Made by a program: the position numbers and the translations under genes
Assembly: GCA_015709675.1 (NCBI GenBank)
Contig: CP054182.1
Span: forward strand, 2,583,448-2,647,447
Source: Ignavibacteriales bacterium
GTDB lineage: Bacteria; Bacteroidota; Ignavibacteria; Ignavibacteriales; Ignavibacteriaceae
DNA length: 64,000 nucleotides
Direction of reading: 5' to 3'
The notes under the pieces: model-generated
Told to the model about the DNA's origin: nothing
What the model saw: the letters and a program-made list of their open reading frames with translations, nothing else
The model's database searches: none
In this document: one piece after another, positions 40,301 through 49,458 of the stretch
Layout: each line of letters starts with the position of its first letter
How positions within the stretch are numbered: the first letter of the stretch is position 1

Positions 40301-41313
40301 AGATAGATGCATTGAATAGTGTACGAGTCAAAGGCACTATTAAGAATTTCAACGGAACTCCGAATACATCCTTTAACGGGGAAGGTATTTTAACCGTTTA
40401 TGACTCCGACCGTTTTGCTCCAATTCCGGAATTCGGAAGCAATTATACCATTCGTCAGCAGGGGGGGGTAATATTTAAGGGTAAGGTTTCTGTGGTTAGC
40501 GGAAGTTTTCAGGCATCATTTGTTGTTCCGAAGGATATCTCCTACGAAACCAGAAACGGAAAGGTTGTCCTTTATTTTTATGATGATGATTTAGACGGTC
40601 TTGCATTTACAAAAAACATCGTCGTTGGCGGGGGAGGCAGCCCAATTCCTAACGATGGGCAGGGTCCGGAGGTTGAGATTTATTTTGATTCATTTGAAAA
40701 TATTTCAGGTAGTCTCGTCCGGCCCAATTCAACTTTATTGCTTAAACTTTCAGATGAAACAGGAATCAATACTACCGGTCTGGGGCTCGGTCATAAAATG
40801 GAAGCTACTCTGAATGATAATGAGGCCGCTTCCATAGACCTTTCCGAATATTTTACTGGTGACCTGGATTCCGGGGGCAAAACAGGTATTGTCCAGTTCC
40901 CGATGAACGGTATGCAGCAGGGGAAATACAAAATTCAGGTATCTGCGTGGGATGTTTTTAACAACAACACACGGGAAATCTCATACTTTGAGGTTGGTTC
41001 TGAATCAGGAACCGATGTTACGGAAGTCTATAATTATCCGAATCCCTTCAGTTCTGGTACCTATTTCACTCTGCAGCATAATTATCCGGAGCCGGTTCGC
41101 GTAAAGATCCGTGTCTTTACCGTTGCGGGACGTCAGGTTTATTCTGATGAACAGGTTAATCTTTCTGACCGTTTTGTCCGCATCCCCTGGGATGGCCGGG
41201 ATAACGATGGAAATTTACTGGCAAATGGTACGTATCTTTATAAAATTATAGTTTCCGGAATGAGCGGAAACGGCAGCCGCGAGTTTTTAAGCAAATTATC
41301 AATCCTTAAATAG
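37333..41313 (+). CDS. porU: Type IX secretion system sortase PorU (C25 gingipain family)
   Basis: 1326 residues. Signal peptide MALKSLFFLFTLSTLTLIAS. A long N-terminal beta region (to ~600) precedes the C25 peptidase domain, in which His840 (YIGHGSPELWAHE) and Cys874 (TAATCDFGYF) form the catalytic dyad. A late beta domain and a C-terminal sorting domain (YNYPNPFSSGTYF to LSKLSILK) complete the layout. PorU sits at the outer membrane, removes sorting domains from T9SS cargo and attaches the cargo to lipopolysaccharide. It is followed 79 nt later by porV, its known outer-membrane partner. The cargo proteins encoded at 1-1629, 31620, 33065 and 42550 are likely substrates. Confidence 0.95.
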   Translation: MALKSLFFLFTLSTLTLIASDVRVLQTGKDFLIIEYTPRYTDTSFSPLNPEMRDIRFLNMSVLNPMEFGIYPVSFRKLLIGLPSNQNPVAEILSTEFISLGGKLLPVPRTIKTDGRLSFEYAEAPAEILSAQPGFPKDQIVSLGETTTLRDLNVQELFVYPVGRGPQGNIKLLKRLVLRITFRGVPSQLKEGYTDDLLDGVIINYQQAVSWMDKPMRFNKVLTPSVFATGKWVKFTVPQEGIYRITRSSLASYGIDASTVDPRTIKIYNNGGKVLPESNAADSPVDPQEIAIQIVGESDGKFDEGDYILFYARSVNFWEYNSQQKKYIRNIQPYTDNNFYFITSGGTPGKRMLSVSGADLPGAIPVTTSKAFKHLDEYKINIGKSGRNFMGDEFSEYAKTRTYMNRLEGYIPGSQIRYRYRFANSFSGGVRFQISESNQIFVDKIISGYGNSQYTFAQADTGNVLFSGSIQDGRSVLKFSYDSPGASAKGYLDFFEIHYDRSLSATDTDEILFFSPETPGTYEYQLNNFSTSAISVYDVSDFSDVRILTHPSYPSGGDFRFSSTVEPGVRKKYLAIHESRILTPQVTGEIKNQDLKSYSEGVRFIIITPDEFREQAERLSEYRANGSRFPITSKVFDVNEIFTEFGCGIRDISAIRNFIRYAMQNWSVKPEFVLLFGDGDYDYKNIEKANVNFIPPFQTEESFDEVGSYNADDYFGTTSPTSSYLQIPVGRIPVQNLKEAKNAVDKIIAYEKNDEQTLWRNLITLVADDGLTSTGNEGSLHTGQSETLSTLIPQSFDIKKIYLASYPTVLSSFGRRKPAVNDAIVNAVNEGTLILNYIGHGSPELWAHEQVFVKDVTIPQMVNKDFFFVTAATCDFGYFDKTNAQSSAEVLLHKENSGAIGVFTASRPVYSFFNAALNEKFFTGLLNPGRDNQGVPVTVGKAYFAAKSSSTIDNDRKFHLLGDPSLRLHIPVLTGSIDSVNSQSTASVVQIDALNSVRVKGTIKNFNGTPNTSFNGEGILTVYDSDRFAPIPEFGSNYTIRQQGGVIFKGKVSVVSGSFQASFVVPKDISYETRNGKVVLYFYDDDLDGLAFTKNIVVGGGGSPIPNDGQGPEVEIYFDSFENISGSLVRPNSTLLLKLSDETGINTTGLGLGHKMEATLNDNEAASIDLSEYFTGDLDSGGKTGIVQFPMNGMQQGKYKIQVSAWDVFNNNTREISYFEVGSESGTDVTEVYNYPNPFSSGTYFTLQHNYPEPVRVKIRVFTVAGRQVYSDEQVNLSDRFVRIPWDGRDNDGNLLANGTYLYKIIVSGMSGNGSREFLSKLSILK

Positions 41314-41392
41314 GTATATTACTAGTCTTGTTTAAAATAATAGCCGGCTTCAGGCACAAAACAGGTTTTTTATTAAACGGAGATCTCTTTAC

Positions 41393-42553
41393 ATGAAGTT
41401 CAAAAATCAATTAATCGTTGCAGCATTATTCCTGATGCTTTTCCCGGGCAGGGTCTTTGCCCAGGGTGAAGCGGCTGTACCGTTTCTTCTGCTTGCACCC
41501 GACTCACGGTTTAGTGCATTAGGTGAATCCGGTACCGGTCTGGCTGATAATGCCTCAGCAATTTTTTGGAACCCGGCAGGTATCGCATTTTTAAGCGGCC
41601 AGGAGTTTACTTTTACCCACAGTAACTGGTTACCGCAGTTTAAGCTTGACCTGTTTTATGACTATGCAACCTACAGAAATTACATTCCTGAGATTGACGG
41701 AAGTGTAACGGCGAGCATCACCTATATGAACTATGGTGAATTCGTAAGAACCGGAGAGACAGGTCCTGAACCACTCGGAACTTTCCGTTCATTTGATGCA
41801 GCCCTTACTTTAGGCTACGCTACAAAACTTTCCAAGGACTGGGGATTAGGATTCAATTTCCGTATAATTCACAGTAATCTTTCAGACCAGCCGACAGCTG
41901 AGGAAAAAGGTTCCGGAGTGGCAACTACAGTATCTTTCGACGTGGGGGCAATGTGGCGTCCCACCTCGCTGCCAATTCCGTTCACGGGAGTTGATATTGG
42001 CAATCAATTCAGTATGGGATTAAATTTAAGCAATCTCGGCCCGAAGATTTTCTATATTGATAAAGCACAGGCAGACCCGATTCCGACCAATCTCAGACTT
42101 GGCTTTGCCCACAGAATTTTCGCTGATGAATATAACTCCCTTACCTGGACGCTTGATTTCAGCAAACTCCTTGTTAAAAAGGATACAACAGGTCAGAGCG
42201 AAGAGTTTTACCAGGCTCTCTTTACTTCCTGGATTGATAAGCCATTCGCGGATGAACTTCGTGATATCGTTACATCGTTCGGACTCGAATACTGGTATGG
42301 TCAGCCGGGCGACTTCCTCTTTGCATTAAGAGGCGGTTTTTTCTATGAAGACCCGTCATACGGCAATAGAAAGTTTATGACCCTGGGAGCAGGAATCAGA
42401 TACGATATATACGGTTTTGATTTCAGCTATATTTCAACATCGGTTTTTAAGGGGGGCGAAAATCATCCATTGTCAGACACTCTCCGTTTTACATTCCTTG
42501 TTGGCTGGGGTGCTCTTCCTGAAAGCATTAAAGGATTACCCAGAGGTCTTTGA
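41393..42553 (+). CDS. porV: Type IX secretion system outer-membrane protein PorV
   Basis: 386 residues with a signal peptide ending at VFAQ. The mature start GEAAVPFLLLAPDSRFSALGESGTGLADNASAIFWNPAGIAFL is the hallmark of the PorV/PorQ barrel family (FadL-like fold). PorV shuttles cargo from the translocon to PorU. The adjacent porU gene supports PorV over PorQ. The stop codon overlaps a TTG start of the next gene. Confidence 0.94.
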   Translation: MKFKNQLIVAALFLMLFPGRVFAQGEAAVPFLLLAPDSRFSALGESGTGLADNASAIFWNPAGIAFLSGQEFTFTHSNWLPQFKLDLFYDYATYRNYIPEIDGSVTASITYMNYGEFVRTGETGPEPLGTFRSFDAALTLGYATKLSKDWGLGFNFRIIHSNLSDQPTAEEKGSGVATTVSFDVGAMWRPTSLPIPFTGVDIGNQFSMGLNLSNLGPKIFYIDKAQADPIPTNLRLGFAHRIFADEYNSLTWTLDFSKLLVKKDTTGQSEEFYQALFTSWIDKPFADELRDIVTSFGLEYWYGQPGDFLFALRGGFFYEDPSYGNRKFMTLGAGIRYDIYGFDFSYISTSVFKGGENHPLSDTLRFTFLVGWGALPESIKGLPRGL

Positions 42554-45537
42554 TTTTGCATCCCCGCGCGTTAGTTTTAATTATTTTAGCAATTCTGAGC
42601 CACGTTTCCGTGGCTCAGCGCTATATACCAGCACCGGAATCCTTCAGCACAACCAGAGGCATTAAACCTGCCCCGGCTTCGGGTACACTTAGAGTACTTG
42701 CTATCATGGTTGAATTTCAGCGTGATAATGACAGGACTACGGTAGGGAATGGTCAGTTTGACTCAATTTATACCCGGAACTGGGGAAGCAGTATTCTTGA
42801 TCCCTTACCGCATGATTCAGCATACTTTTCCGCGCATCTGGAATTTGCCAAAAATTATTATGCAAAGGTCTCGCGCGGTTCTCTTGCTTTACAGTATACT
42901 GTTCTGCCGCAGGTAATTACTCTCAGTAAAACTATGCGCGAATATTCTCCTCCAATCAGATCAACCGATTTCACCCCCATGGTAAATTTTTATGAAGAGT
43001 CGTGGCAGAAAGCGGATGAATTGTATCCCGGTTTTGATTTTTCAGCTTATGATCTCTTTTGTGTTTTTCATGCGGGAGTAGGAAGGGATGTTAGTCTTCC
43101 AGGCAGTTTGAATAATGAAAGAGACCTGCCATCGGTTTATTTTAATCTTGAATCGTTCAGAAAGTACAAAGGGGCAGGATATAGTGGAGTTCCGGTTTCC
43201 GGCGGTAGTTTTACAATTAAAAACTCAATGATTCTTCCTCAGACACAAAACAGGGAAATTGAATCGTTTGGAAATTATTTCCTGGTAGAACTTACTATCA
43301 ACGGACTTTTGGTTTCTTCAATTGCCAGTCATTTAGGGCTTCCTGATTTATTTGATACCAAAACCGGGCTGAGTGCAATCGGCAGGTTCGGATTGATGGA
43401 CGGTCAGTCAATATTTGCATACAATGGAGTATTTCCGCCAAATCCTTCCGCCTGGGAAAGAATTCAATTAGGATGGGATTCTGCTATTCCCCTTAATGAT
43501 ACTTTAAGCAGAAACAATGCTTTATATAAGTTAATGGCAGTTTCTACCTCCGCTCCTAATGATACCACAGTTTATAAAGTAAGCCTCTCTGCTGATGAGC
43601 ATTATTATATAGAAAACCGTATCAAAGACGGCAATGGTGATGGAATCACTTTCACCATCTGGAATAATGGTTCTGTGTATCAGAAGAGCTTTACAAAAGA
43701 TACATCGTGGTTTAACAGTTTCACTGTTGATTCACTTGAAGGTGTAATCATTGATGTAGATGATTTTGACTGGGCACTTCCCGGAAGCGGAATTCTTGTC
43801 TGGCATATTGATGAAAAAGTAATACGTGAAAATATTGCATCAAATCAGGTAAATGCTGATAAACTGAGAAGGGGAGTGGATCTTGAAGAAGCTGACGGAA
43901 TTCAGGATATCGGAGAGCAGTTCACAACGATATTTGGTGATGTTCTGGTCGGGGAAGGAGATGATCTTGATCTGTGGTATAGCACAAATGAAGCTGATCT
44001 CTATAAAAACGAATTCTCGGATGTAACAAGGCCCGATACCAGAAGTAATGCCGGTGCGTTTTCACAGATAAAGTTATTTGATTTTTCCGCGATCGGGATG
44101 ACAGCCTCATTCCGTTTGGGATATACCTCAACAGGAATTGAGCCAGTAATCTCAGTGAGAAATTACCCTTCCGGTCTTGCTACGGTGAGATATTTTACAG
44201 CGGGCTCAAACAGTTATAAAGTTGAAGAATTTGACACGGTTATTGTAATCTCATCTTTGTCAGTTCATTCAGTAGTAAAGAGCAGCGGCGGAGCTGCATA
44301 TTATACAGACGGAACAGATCTTGTTATTATTACAGCTGATGACTCTACCATTACTCAGTCAGTCATTGGTGGAACTGTCGTTACAAAAAATACGTATAAG
44401 CCAGGCTTTACGATAAATGCGGGACCGGTGATGGCCGGAAATATTATTTATATCGGGAGCAAATCCGGATTACTTCACTCATTCAAAATGAGTAAAAACG
44501 GTACTATTGAAATAATTGCAGATTATAATTTCCCGGGCTCCGAGGTTCGGAAAATTTATCCCTATCCGCTTATTGCCTATACGGTTGTTAAAAGTGGTGA
44601 TAAATATATTGTATATGCAGCAAACTCAGAAATTTTTTCAGGAAATGAAGAGATAACATCATTGTTTGTGGCAAACGTATCGGATGGATCGGAAGATATT
44701 TATCTGTTGACATCATCAAATGAGATGATTGTTATAAACAGAACTTTAGCCGGCTCAGCTGCATCCTTAAAATATCGGTTTATGGGAAATCCGAATACCG
44801 CATTCGGAATAAATACTGGTGCCAATGAAGTTGTCTTGTTTTCTGCAAACGATAACAGTATAGAGGCGGATAATGTATATAATATCCCGGCTGAAAACTT
44901 TCCTGTAATACTTTCAGCAGATATAAATTCAAATATTGCCATCGCCAGAAAATCGTCGAATGAAAGTGTGATCTTTGCGATTACCAATGACGGACTTTTA
45001 AATGGTATTTCACTGAAATCCGGCAGACAGATACCGGGCTTTCCGCTTGCTTATGCAAATGGAGATTCTTCCAGAATCATGCTCCGGAGAACTGATAACA
45101 AGACTGCGCTTATTGCATATTCAGAAAACGAATCATATGCAGAATGGTATCTTACGGATATTGCCGATAATATTATTTGGTCAGGAGATCAGGGTGAAGA
45201 TGGTTTGTACGATGCAGTTTTTCTTACACAAAAGAATCTTGCAAACAGTGAACTTTTGGATAAAGTAAAAACATATAATTACCCCAATCCGGTAAGTGAA
45301 GGAAACACTCAAATACGTTTTTTCACAAGTGAAGATGCTGTTATAACCGTAAGGATATTTGATCTTGCCGGGGATCTGGCTGCAGAACTGAAAGCAAATG
45401 CTATTGGCGGATTTGATCAGGAAATTAGCTGGAATGTTACTGAAATTGAAAGCGGAGTCTATCTTGCGCGGATTGAAGCAGAAAACTCATCCGGTAAGAA
45501 GGATTTTAAAATTATTAAGATTGCTGTCGTTAAATAG
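42550..45537 (+). CDS. M6-like secreted protein lacking zinc ligands, with T9SS sorting domain
   Basis: 995 residues from TTG (42550; TTG 42556 also possible), with a signal peptide ending at VSVAQ. The N-terminal half follows the M6/immune-inhibitor-A peptidase pattern (TLRVLAIMVEFQRDNDRTTVGNGQFDS, FAKNYYAKVSRGSLALQY, and WHIDEKVI later). The zinc motif HExxHxLGLPD is replaced: residues 256-266 read SSIASHLGLPD, so both His and the Glu have become Ser and only the LGLPD end remains. It is likely not a peptidase. Residues ~540-900 look like a beta-propeller, and the last ~80 (NYPNPVSEGNTQIRFF...) are a T9SS sorting domain. It overlaps porV and is probably co-expressed with the secretion machinery. 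Confidence 0.82.
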   Translation: MILHPRALVLIILAILSHVSVAQRYIPAPESFSTTRGIKPAPASGTLRVLAIMVEFQRDNDRTTVGNGQFDSIYTRNWGSSILDPLPHDSAYFSAHLEFAKNYYAKVSRGSLALQYTVLPQVITLSKTMREYSPPIRSTDFTPMVNFYEESWQKADELYPGFDFSAYDLFCVFHAGVGRDVSLPGSLNNERDLPSVYFNLESFRKYKGAGYSGVPVSGGSFTIKNSMILPQTQNREIESFGNYFLVELTINGLLVSSIASHLGLPDLFDTKTGLSAIGRFGLMDGQSIFAYNGVFPPNPSAWERIQLGWDSAIPLNDTLSRNNALYKLMAVSTSAPNDTTVYKVSLSADEHYYIENRIKDGNGDGITFTIWNNGSVYQKSFTKDTSWFNSFTVDSLEGVIIDVDDFDWALPGSGILVWHIDEKVIRENIASNQVNADKLRRGVDLEEADGIQDIGEQFTTIFGDVLVGEGDDLDLWYSTNEADLYKNEFSDVTRPDTRSNAGAFSQIKLFDFSAIGMTASFRLGYTSTGIEPVISVRNYPSGLATVRYFTAGSNSYKVEEFDTVIVISSLSVHSVVKSSGGAAYYTDGTDLVIITADDSTITQSVIGGTVVTKNTYKPGFTINAGPVMAGNIIYIGSKSGLLHSFKMSKNGTIEIIADYNFPGSEVRKIYPYPLIAYTVVKSGDKYIVYAANSEIFSGNEEITSLFVANVSDGSEDIYLLTSSNEMIVINRTLAGSAASLKYRFMGNPNTAFGINTGANEVVLFSANDNSIEADNVYNIPAENFPVILSADINSNIAIARKSSNESVIFAITNDGLLNGISLKSGRQIPGFPLAYANGDSSRIMLRRTDNKTALIAYSENESYAEWYLTDIADNIIWSGDQGEDGLYDAVFLTQKNLANSELLDKVKTYNYPNPVSEGNTQIRFFTSEDAVITVRIFDLAGDLAAELKANAIGGFDQEISWNVTEIESGVYLARIEAENSSGKKDFKIIKIAVVK

Positions 45538-45555
45538 ACCTCCCCATAGGAGCTG

Positions 45556-48500
45556 ATGAGAAAAATTTTCCCTCTATTTGTAGTTCTTTTATTTATTCCC
45601 TTTACACAGGCACAGTTTACTGAATTCCATCCTGAACTGGAGTGGTACACTATAAAGGGTGAAAACTGTGTAGTTCATTATCATAAAGAGGCTGAACGTA
45701 CTGCTAAAGTAACTGCCAAAATCTGTGATGAAATTTGGGAGCCGATTACACGGCTGTACGGGTATGAGCCTGAAACGGTTCATTTTGTTATAAAAGACAT
45801 TGATGATTATTCCAACGGTGCAACTTATTTCTTTGATAACAAGATTGAAATATGGACCAGCGCTTTGGACTTTGATTTAAGAGGGACACATAACTGGCTC
45901 CGCAATGTTATTAGTCATGAATTCACTCATCTTGTCCAGATTCAGGCGGCATTAAAAACCGGGAGAAGAGTGCCGGCTGTGTATCTGCAGTGGCTGAATT
46001 ATGAAGACAAACGCAGACCGGATATTCTTTATGGTTTCCCGAATGTGATTGTCTCTTATCCGTTGGCAACATTAAATATGCCTGCCTGGTTTGCAGAAGG
46101 CACTGCCCAGTATATGAGAGAAGAATTTAACTATGATTACTGGGATGCTCACCGGGATATGATACTTCGTTCATATGTAACGGGCGGAAATATGTTAACC
46201 TGGAATCAGATGGGTGTATTTGAAAAAACCAGTCTTGGTAATGAATCAGTTTATAACTCAGGATTCGCGCTGACCCGCTATATTTCTCAAAAATATGGAG
46301 AAGATAAACTAAGGGAGATTACCAACCGGCTTGGTGTATGGTCAAATTTTACTATTGATGCTGCAATAGAAGATGTGCTCGGCATTACCGGCAGGCAATT
46401 ATATAATGAATGGAAGAGCTATCTGGAAAATTATTACAAAACAGCTCTGGAGCCGGTAAGAAGTAATGCTGTTACAGGTACCCAGTTGAATATGGAGGGC
46501 TTTGGAAATTTTTACCCGGTCTTTGCTGACAGCGGAAGAAAAGTACTTTATATCTCCAATTCAGGTAACGACTACATGAGTTTAACCTCACTTTATGAAT
46601 ACGACCTGGAGAAAAAGCAGACAAAAAGGATTACCGGACCCGTCAGGTCTACTTTCGGTTTGTTTGATAGTGAGAATAAAATTCTGTATGCAAAAATCAC
46701 GGATGACAACGAGAACTGGTACAATGTCCATGATTTGTTTGTTTATGACAGAAAAACGGAGGAAGAAACACGTCTTACCTTTAATCTGAGAGCGAATCAG
46801 CCGTCACTTTCTCATAAAAAAGATAAAGTGGTTTTTGTTTTCCAGAAAGACGGCACTACTAATCTTGCGACAGTAAATATTGACGGAACCGGGTTCACCC
46901 AGCTTACTTTTTTTGCTAATGGAGAGCAGGTTTATAACCCTTCCTTTTCTCCTGATGATTCCAGGATAATCTTTGATTATTCAGATTTTGATAATCGTGA
47001 TGTGGCGGTATATTCATTCAAAACAGGAAAGCATGATTTCCTGCTTGAAGCAAGAAATGATGAGCGAAATGCATTTTTTCTGAATGATACAACTGTAGTT
47101 TTTTCAGCTGACTATAATGGCATATTCAATATCCATAAATTTATTATAAATAAAGGCCAGATAATACAATTAACGAATGTTGAGGGGGGGGCATTTATGC
47201 CTGCGATTGATCGTAATGGAGATATCGCTTACAGCGGTTATACATCAACAGGTTATAAAATATTTCATCTGTCTGCGGATAGTTTAAGATCCATCGCCAA
47301 AAATGACAATTATAAAGGTGTTAAGGAATTCCCCTTAAATGAATTTAAACCAATTGGCGATTTAACCGATGATCAGATTCAGAACTTCAGGAATTTTAAG
47401 GATAACATCCTTCCGGAGTATGAATCATCCCGCTATAGCGGAGCATTTTCCAAACTTACTTTTTTTCCGGTCTTACGGCTCGATAATTACAATACCGGCA
47501 ATACTCCTTTTCAGCGTCTGAAACCCGGGGTTTATTTTACTTCTTCAGATATGCTTAACCGTTATTCTATTTTCGGCGGGGCGACTATCAACACGAGATT
47601 CGAACGCGATCTTTTCATGATGTTCGAGTATAAGAATAAGATTCCGCTTTTGTATGACATTGGCATAAAACCTGAAATTGCTCTTGAATTGTTCAACGTA
47701 AGCAGAAAAGCTGATGTTGATATTATTTTTGATGAGGACCTGCCGACCGTCACTACTGATGTTACCTATAATCTTTTTGAGGTTGGACTTAAGGCAAGTC
47801 ACAGAATTTTTACACGCGATCAGAATCTGGAGTTCCGTTATGCCTTCTCACGGTATACAGCCTCACTCGGAAGTTTTATTCTCCCGCTTGAAGGTGACCC
47901 CCAGCTTTATCCTACTACTAATGATGAGTATCTGATTGGCAATAACTTTATGCTGAAATACACGTATTCATCACTATTTCCTTATGTAGATTCTGATATT
48001 AATCCTGTGGGTACTCAGATTGATCTGACATACAACCTGGAGCTGAATAAATATAATCCTGACGGAAACTACACAATTGATAATGGCATACTTGTTCCGT
48101 TATACAGTAATTTTAATTTTTCACGTCTTGAATTGCTCGCCAAGCATAACTGGCGTCTGACAGGAAGCCATGGTCTTGAACTGACCATCAGAGGGGGAAC
48201 TATCATAGGCGCTGAGGTACCTGACTTTTTCGACTTCTACCTGGGCGGACTTGTTGGAATGCGATCCTATCCTTTTTATTCTCTTAGCGGCAATGAAATC
48301 GCGATGGTAAAAACTGCTTACCGTTTTCCGCTGTTTAAAAATATTGATTTTAGTGACGGTCACCTTTATCTGGATAAGATATTCCTCGAGGTATTTGCTG
48401 AAGCTGGAAATGCATGGAATTCTTATGCAACAACGATAAATGATATAAAAAAAGGTGCAGGGGCTGAATTACGTTTCTCGTTAAATTCCTTTTATCTCTT

Positions 48501-48630
48501 TCCAACCGCAATTTTCCTGAATGCAGCATACGGTTTTGATTCCTTTGAAAGAAATGTCAGGGATGAAAAAGTCATGTATGGAAAAGAATGGAATTTTTAT
48601 GCAGGTGTTCTTTTTGGATTTGACATTTAG
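45556..48630 (+). CDS. Gluzincin-like peptidase + TolB-like propeller + Omp85-like barrel protein
   Basis: 1024 residues with signal peptide (ends TQAQ). The N-terminal domain has ISHEFTHLVQ (His121, Glu122, His125) and WFAEGTAQYM (Glu181), a complete gluzincin zinc site as in M1/peptidase-MA-like proteins. Residues ~300-600 contain PD40/TolB-like propeller blades (NPSFSPDDSRIIFDYSDF, QPSLSHKKDKVVFVF). The C-terminal ~380 residues resemble the barrel of bacterial surface antigen/BamA proteins (GLELTIRGGTIIGAEVPDFFDFYLGGLVGMRSYPFYSLSGNEIAMVKTAYRFPL holds the typical G-x-R-xY motif). It should sit in the outer membrane. The start has an AGGAG ribosome binding site. Function unknown; T9SS- or surface-related by position. 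Confidence 0.82.
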   Translation: MRKIFPLFVVLLFIPFTQAQFTEFHPELEWYTIKGENCVVHYHKEAERTAKVTAKICDEIWEPITRLYGYEPETVHFVIKDIDDYSNGATYFFDNKIEIWTSALDFDLRGTHNWLRNVISHEFTHLVQIQAALKTGRRVPAVYLQWLNYEDKRRPDILYGFPNVIVSYPLATLNMPAWFAEGTAQYMREEFNYDYWDAHRDMILRSYVTGGNMLTWNQMGVFEKTSLGNESVYNSGFALTRYISQKYGEDKLREITNRLGVWSNFTIDAAIEDVLGITGRQLYNEWKSYLENYYKTALEPVRSNAVTGTQLNMEGFGNFYPVFADSGRKVLYISNSGNDYMSLTSLYEYDLEKKQTKRITGPVRSTFGLFDSENKILYAKITDDNENWYNVHDLFVYDRKTEEETRLTFNLRANQPSLSHKKDKVVFVFQKDGTTNLATVNIDGTGFTQLTFFANGEQVYNPSFSPDDSRIIFDYSDFDNRDVAVYSFKTGKHDFLLEARNDERNAFFLNDTTVVFSADYNGIFNIHKFIINKGQIIQLTNVEGGAFMPAIDRNGDIAYSGYTSTGYKIFHLSADSLRSIAKNDNYKGVKEFPLNEFKPIGDLTDDQIQNFRNFKDNILPEYESSRYSGAFSKLTFFPVLRLDNYNTGNTPFQRLKPGVYFTSSDMLNRYSIFGGATINTRFERDLFMMFEYKNKIPLLYDIGIKPEIALELFNVSRKADVDIIFDEDLPTVTTDVTYNLFEVGLKASHRIFTRDQNLEFRYAFSRYTASLGSFILPLEGDPQLYPTTNDEYLIGNNFMLKYTYSSLFPYVDSDINPVGTQIDLTYNLELNKYNPDGNYTIDNGILVPLYSNFNFSRLELLAKHNWRLTGSHGLELTIRGGTIIGAEVPDFFDFYLGGLVGMRSYPFYSLSGNEIAMVKTAYRFPLFKNIDFSDGHLYLDKIFLEVFAEAGNAWNSYATTINDIKKGAGAELRFSLNSFYLFPTAIFLNAAYGFDSFERNVRDEKVMYGKEWNFYAGVLFGFDI

Positions 48631-48636
48631 AATTAT

Positions 48637-49458
48637 ATGAACAAGACACTATTCATACTTATATTTAGCTATCTTTCACTTACAGCACAGCAGAGTGAAG
48701 TGCTTACCGGAAGTATAACATTTGACAGCAAAACGATCGGGATACTTCCTGCGGTGACAAAAAATTCAGTTCTGCCGGTTTCCGAAAAGAAAAAGCCAAT
48801 CGTTAATGGACTTCTTTCTTTAGTATTACCGGGAGCGGGACAGTATATGGCTGAGTCATATATTGAAGCCGGAATTTTCGCGGCATTAGAAGTTACTGCA
48901 ATAACCATAGCTGTAATAAATGACGGCAAAGGGGATGATCAGACAACAGAATTCCAAAAAGTAGCTGATGAGCGCTGGAGTGTTGTAAAGTATGCAGAAT
49001 GGCTGAATACGTATAAAAGTGCTTCGATTCCCATAAATCCAAATACTTCTTTGCGGCCATGGGAAAGAGTAAACTGGGATTCACTTAATGCGTATGAAAG
49101 TACGTTCTCTCACCGCCTTCCAAAGCATGGTGAACAGCAATATTACGAACTGATCGGCAAATATCATCAGTATAGCCCTGGCTGGGATGAATTTAATCCC
49201 GCTAACAGTAATAATGCGGATATACCGCCAATCTTTCTTTCCTATGCAAGCATGCGGGGTAAAGCAAATGATTTTTACAACAACGCTTCCAAAGCAGTAA
49301 TAGCCCTCTATATAAATCATTTTTTAAGCGCAGTACATGCGGTCTGGGCAACAGCATTGTATAATAATTCCGTTTCAGTAAAGCTTCAGTTTGATGAACA
49401 GGAATTGCGATATGCCGGTGCTCTGTCTCCGAGATTAACCCTGAAAGCAAATTTCTAA
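48637..49458 (+). CDS. DUF5683-like membrane protein
   Basis: 273 residues with a signal peptide (to ~18). The stretch NGLLSLVLPGAGQYMAESYIEAGIFAALEVTAITIAV is the short G-x-GQxY membrane motif of the DUF5683-type proteins common in Bacteroidota. A Tyr/Trp/Asn-rich middle and a second hydrophobic stretch (KAVIALYINHFLSAVHAVWATALYNN) follow. The function is unknown. It lies 6 nt after the barrel protein and overlaps der by 1 nt (TAATG). Confidence 0.72.
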   Translation: MNKTLFILIFSYLSLTAQQSEVLTGSITFDSKTIGILPAVTKNSVLPVSEKKKPIVNGLLSLVLPGAGQYMAESYIEAGIFAALEVTAITIAVINDGKGDDQTTEFQKVADERWSVVKYAEWLNTYKSASIPINPNTSLRPWERVNWDSLNAYESTFSHRLPKHGEQQYYELIGKYHQYSPGWDEFNPANSNNADIPPIFLSYASMRGKANDFYNNASKAVIALYINHFLSAVHAVWATALYNNSVSVKLQFDEQELRYAGALSPRLTLKANF

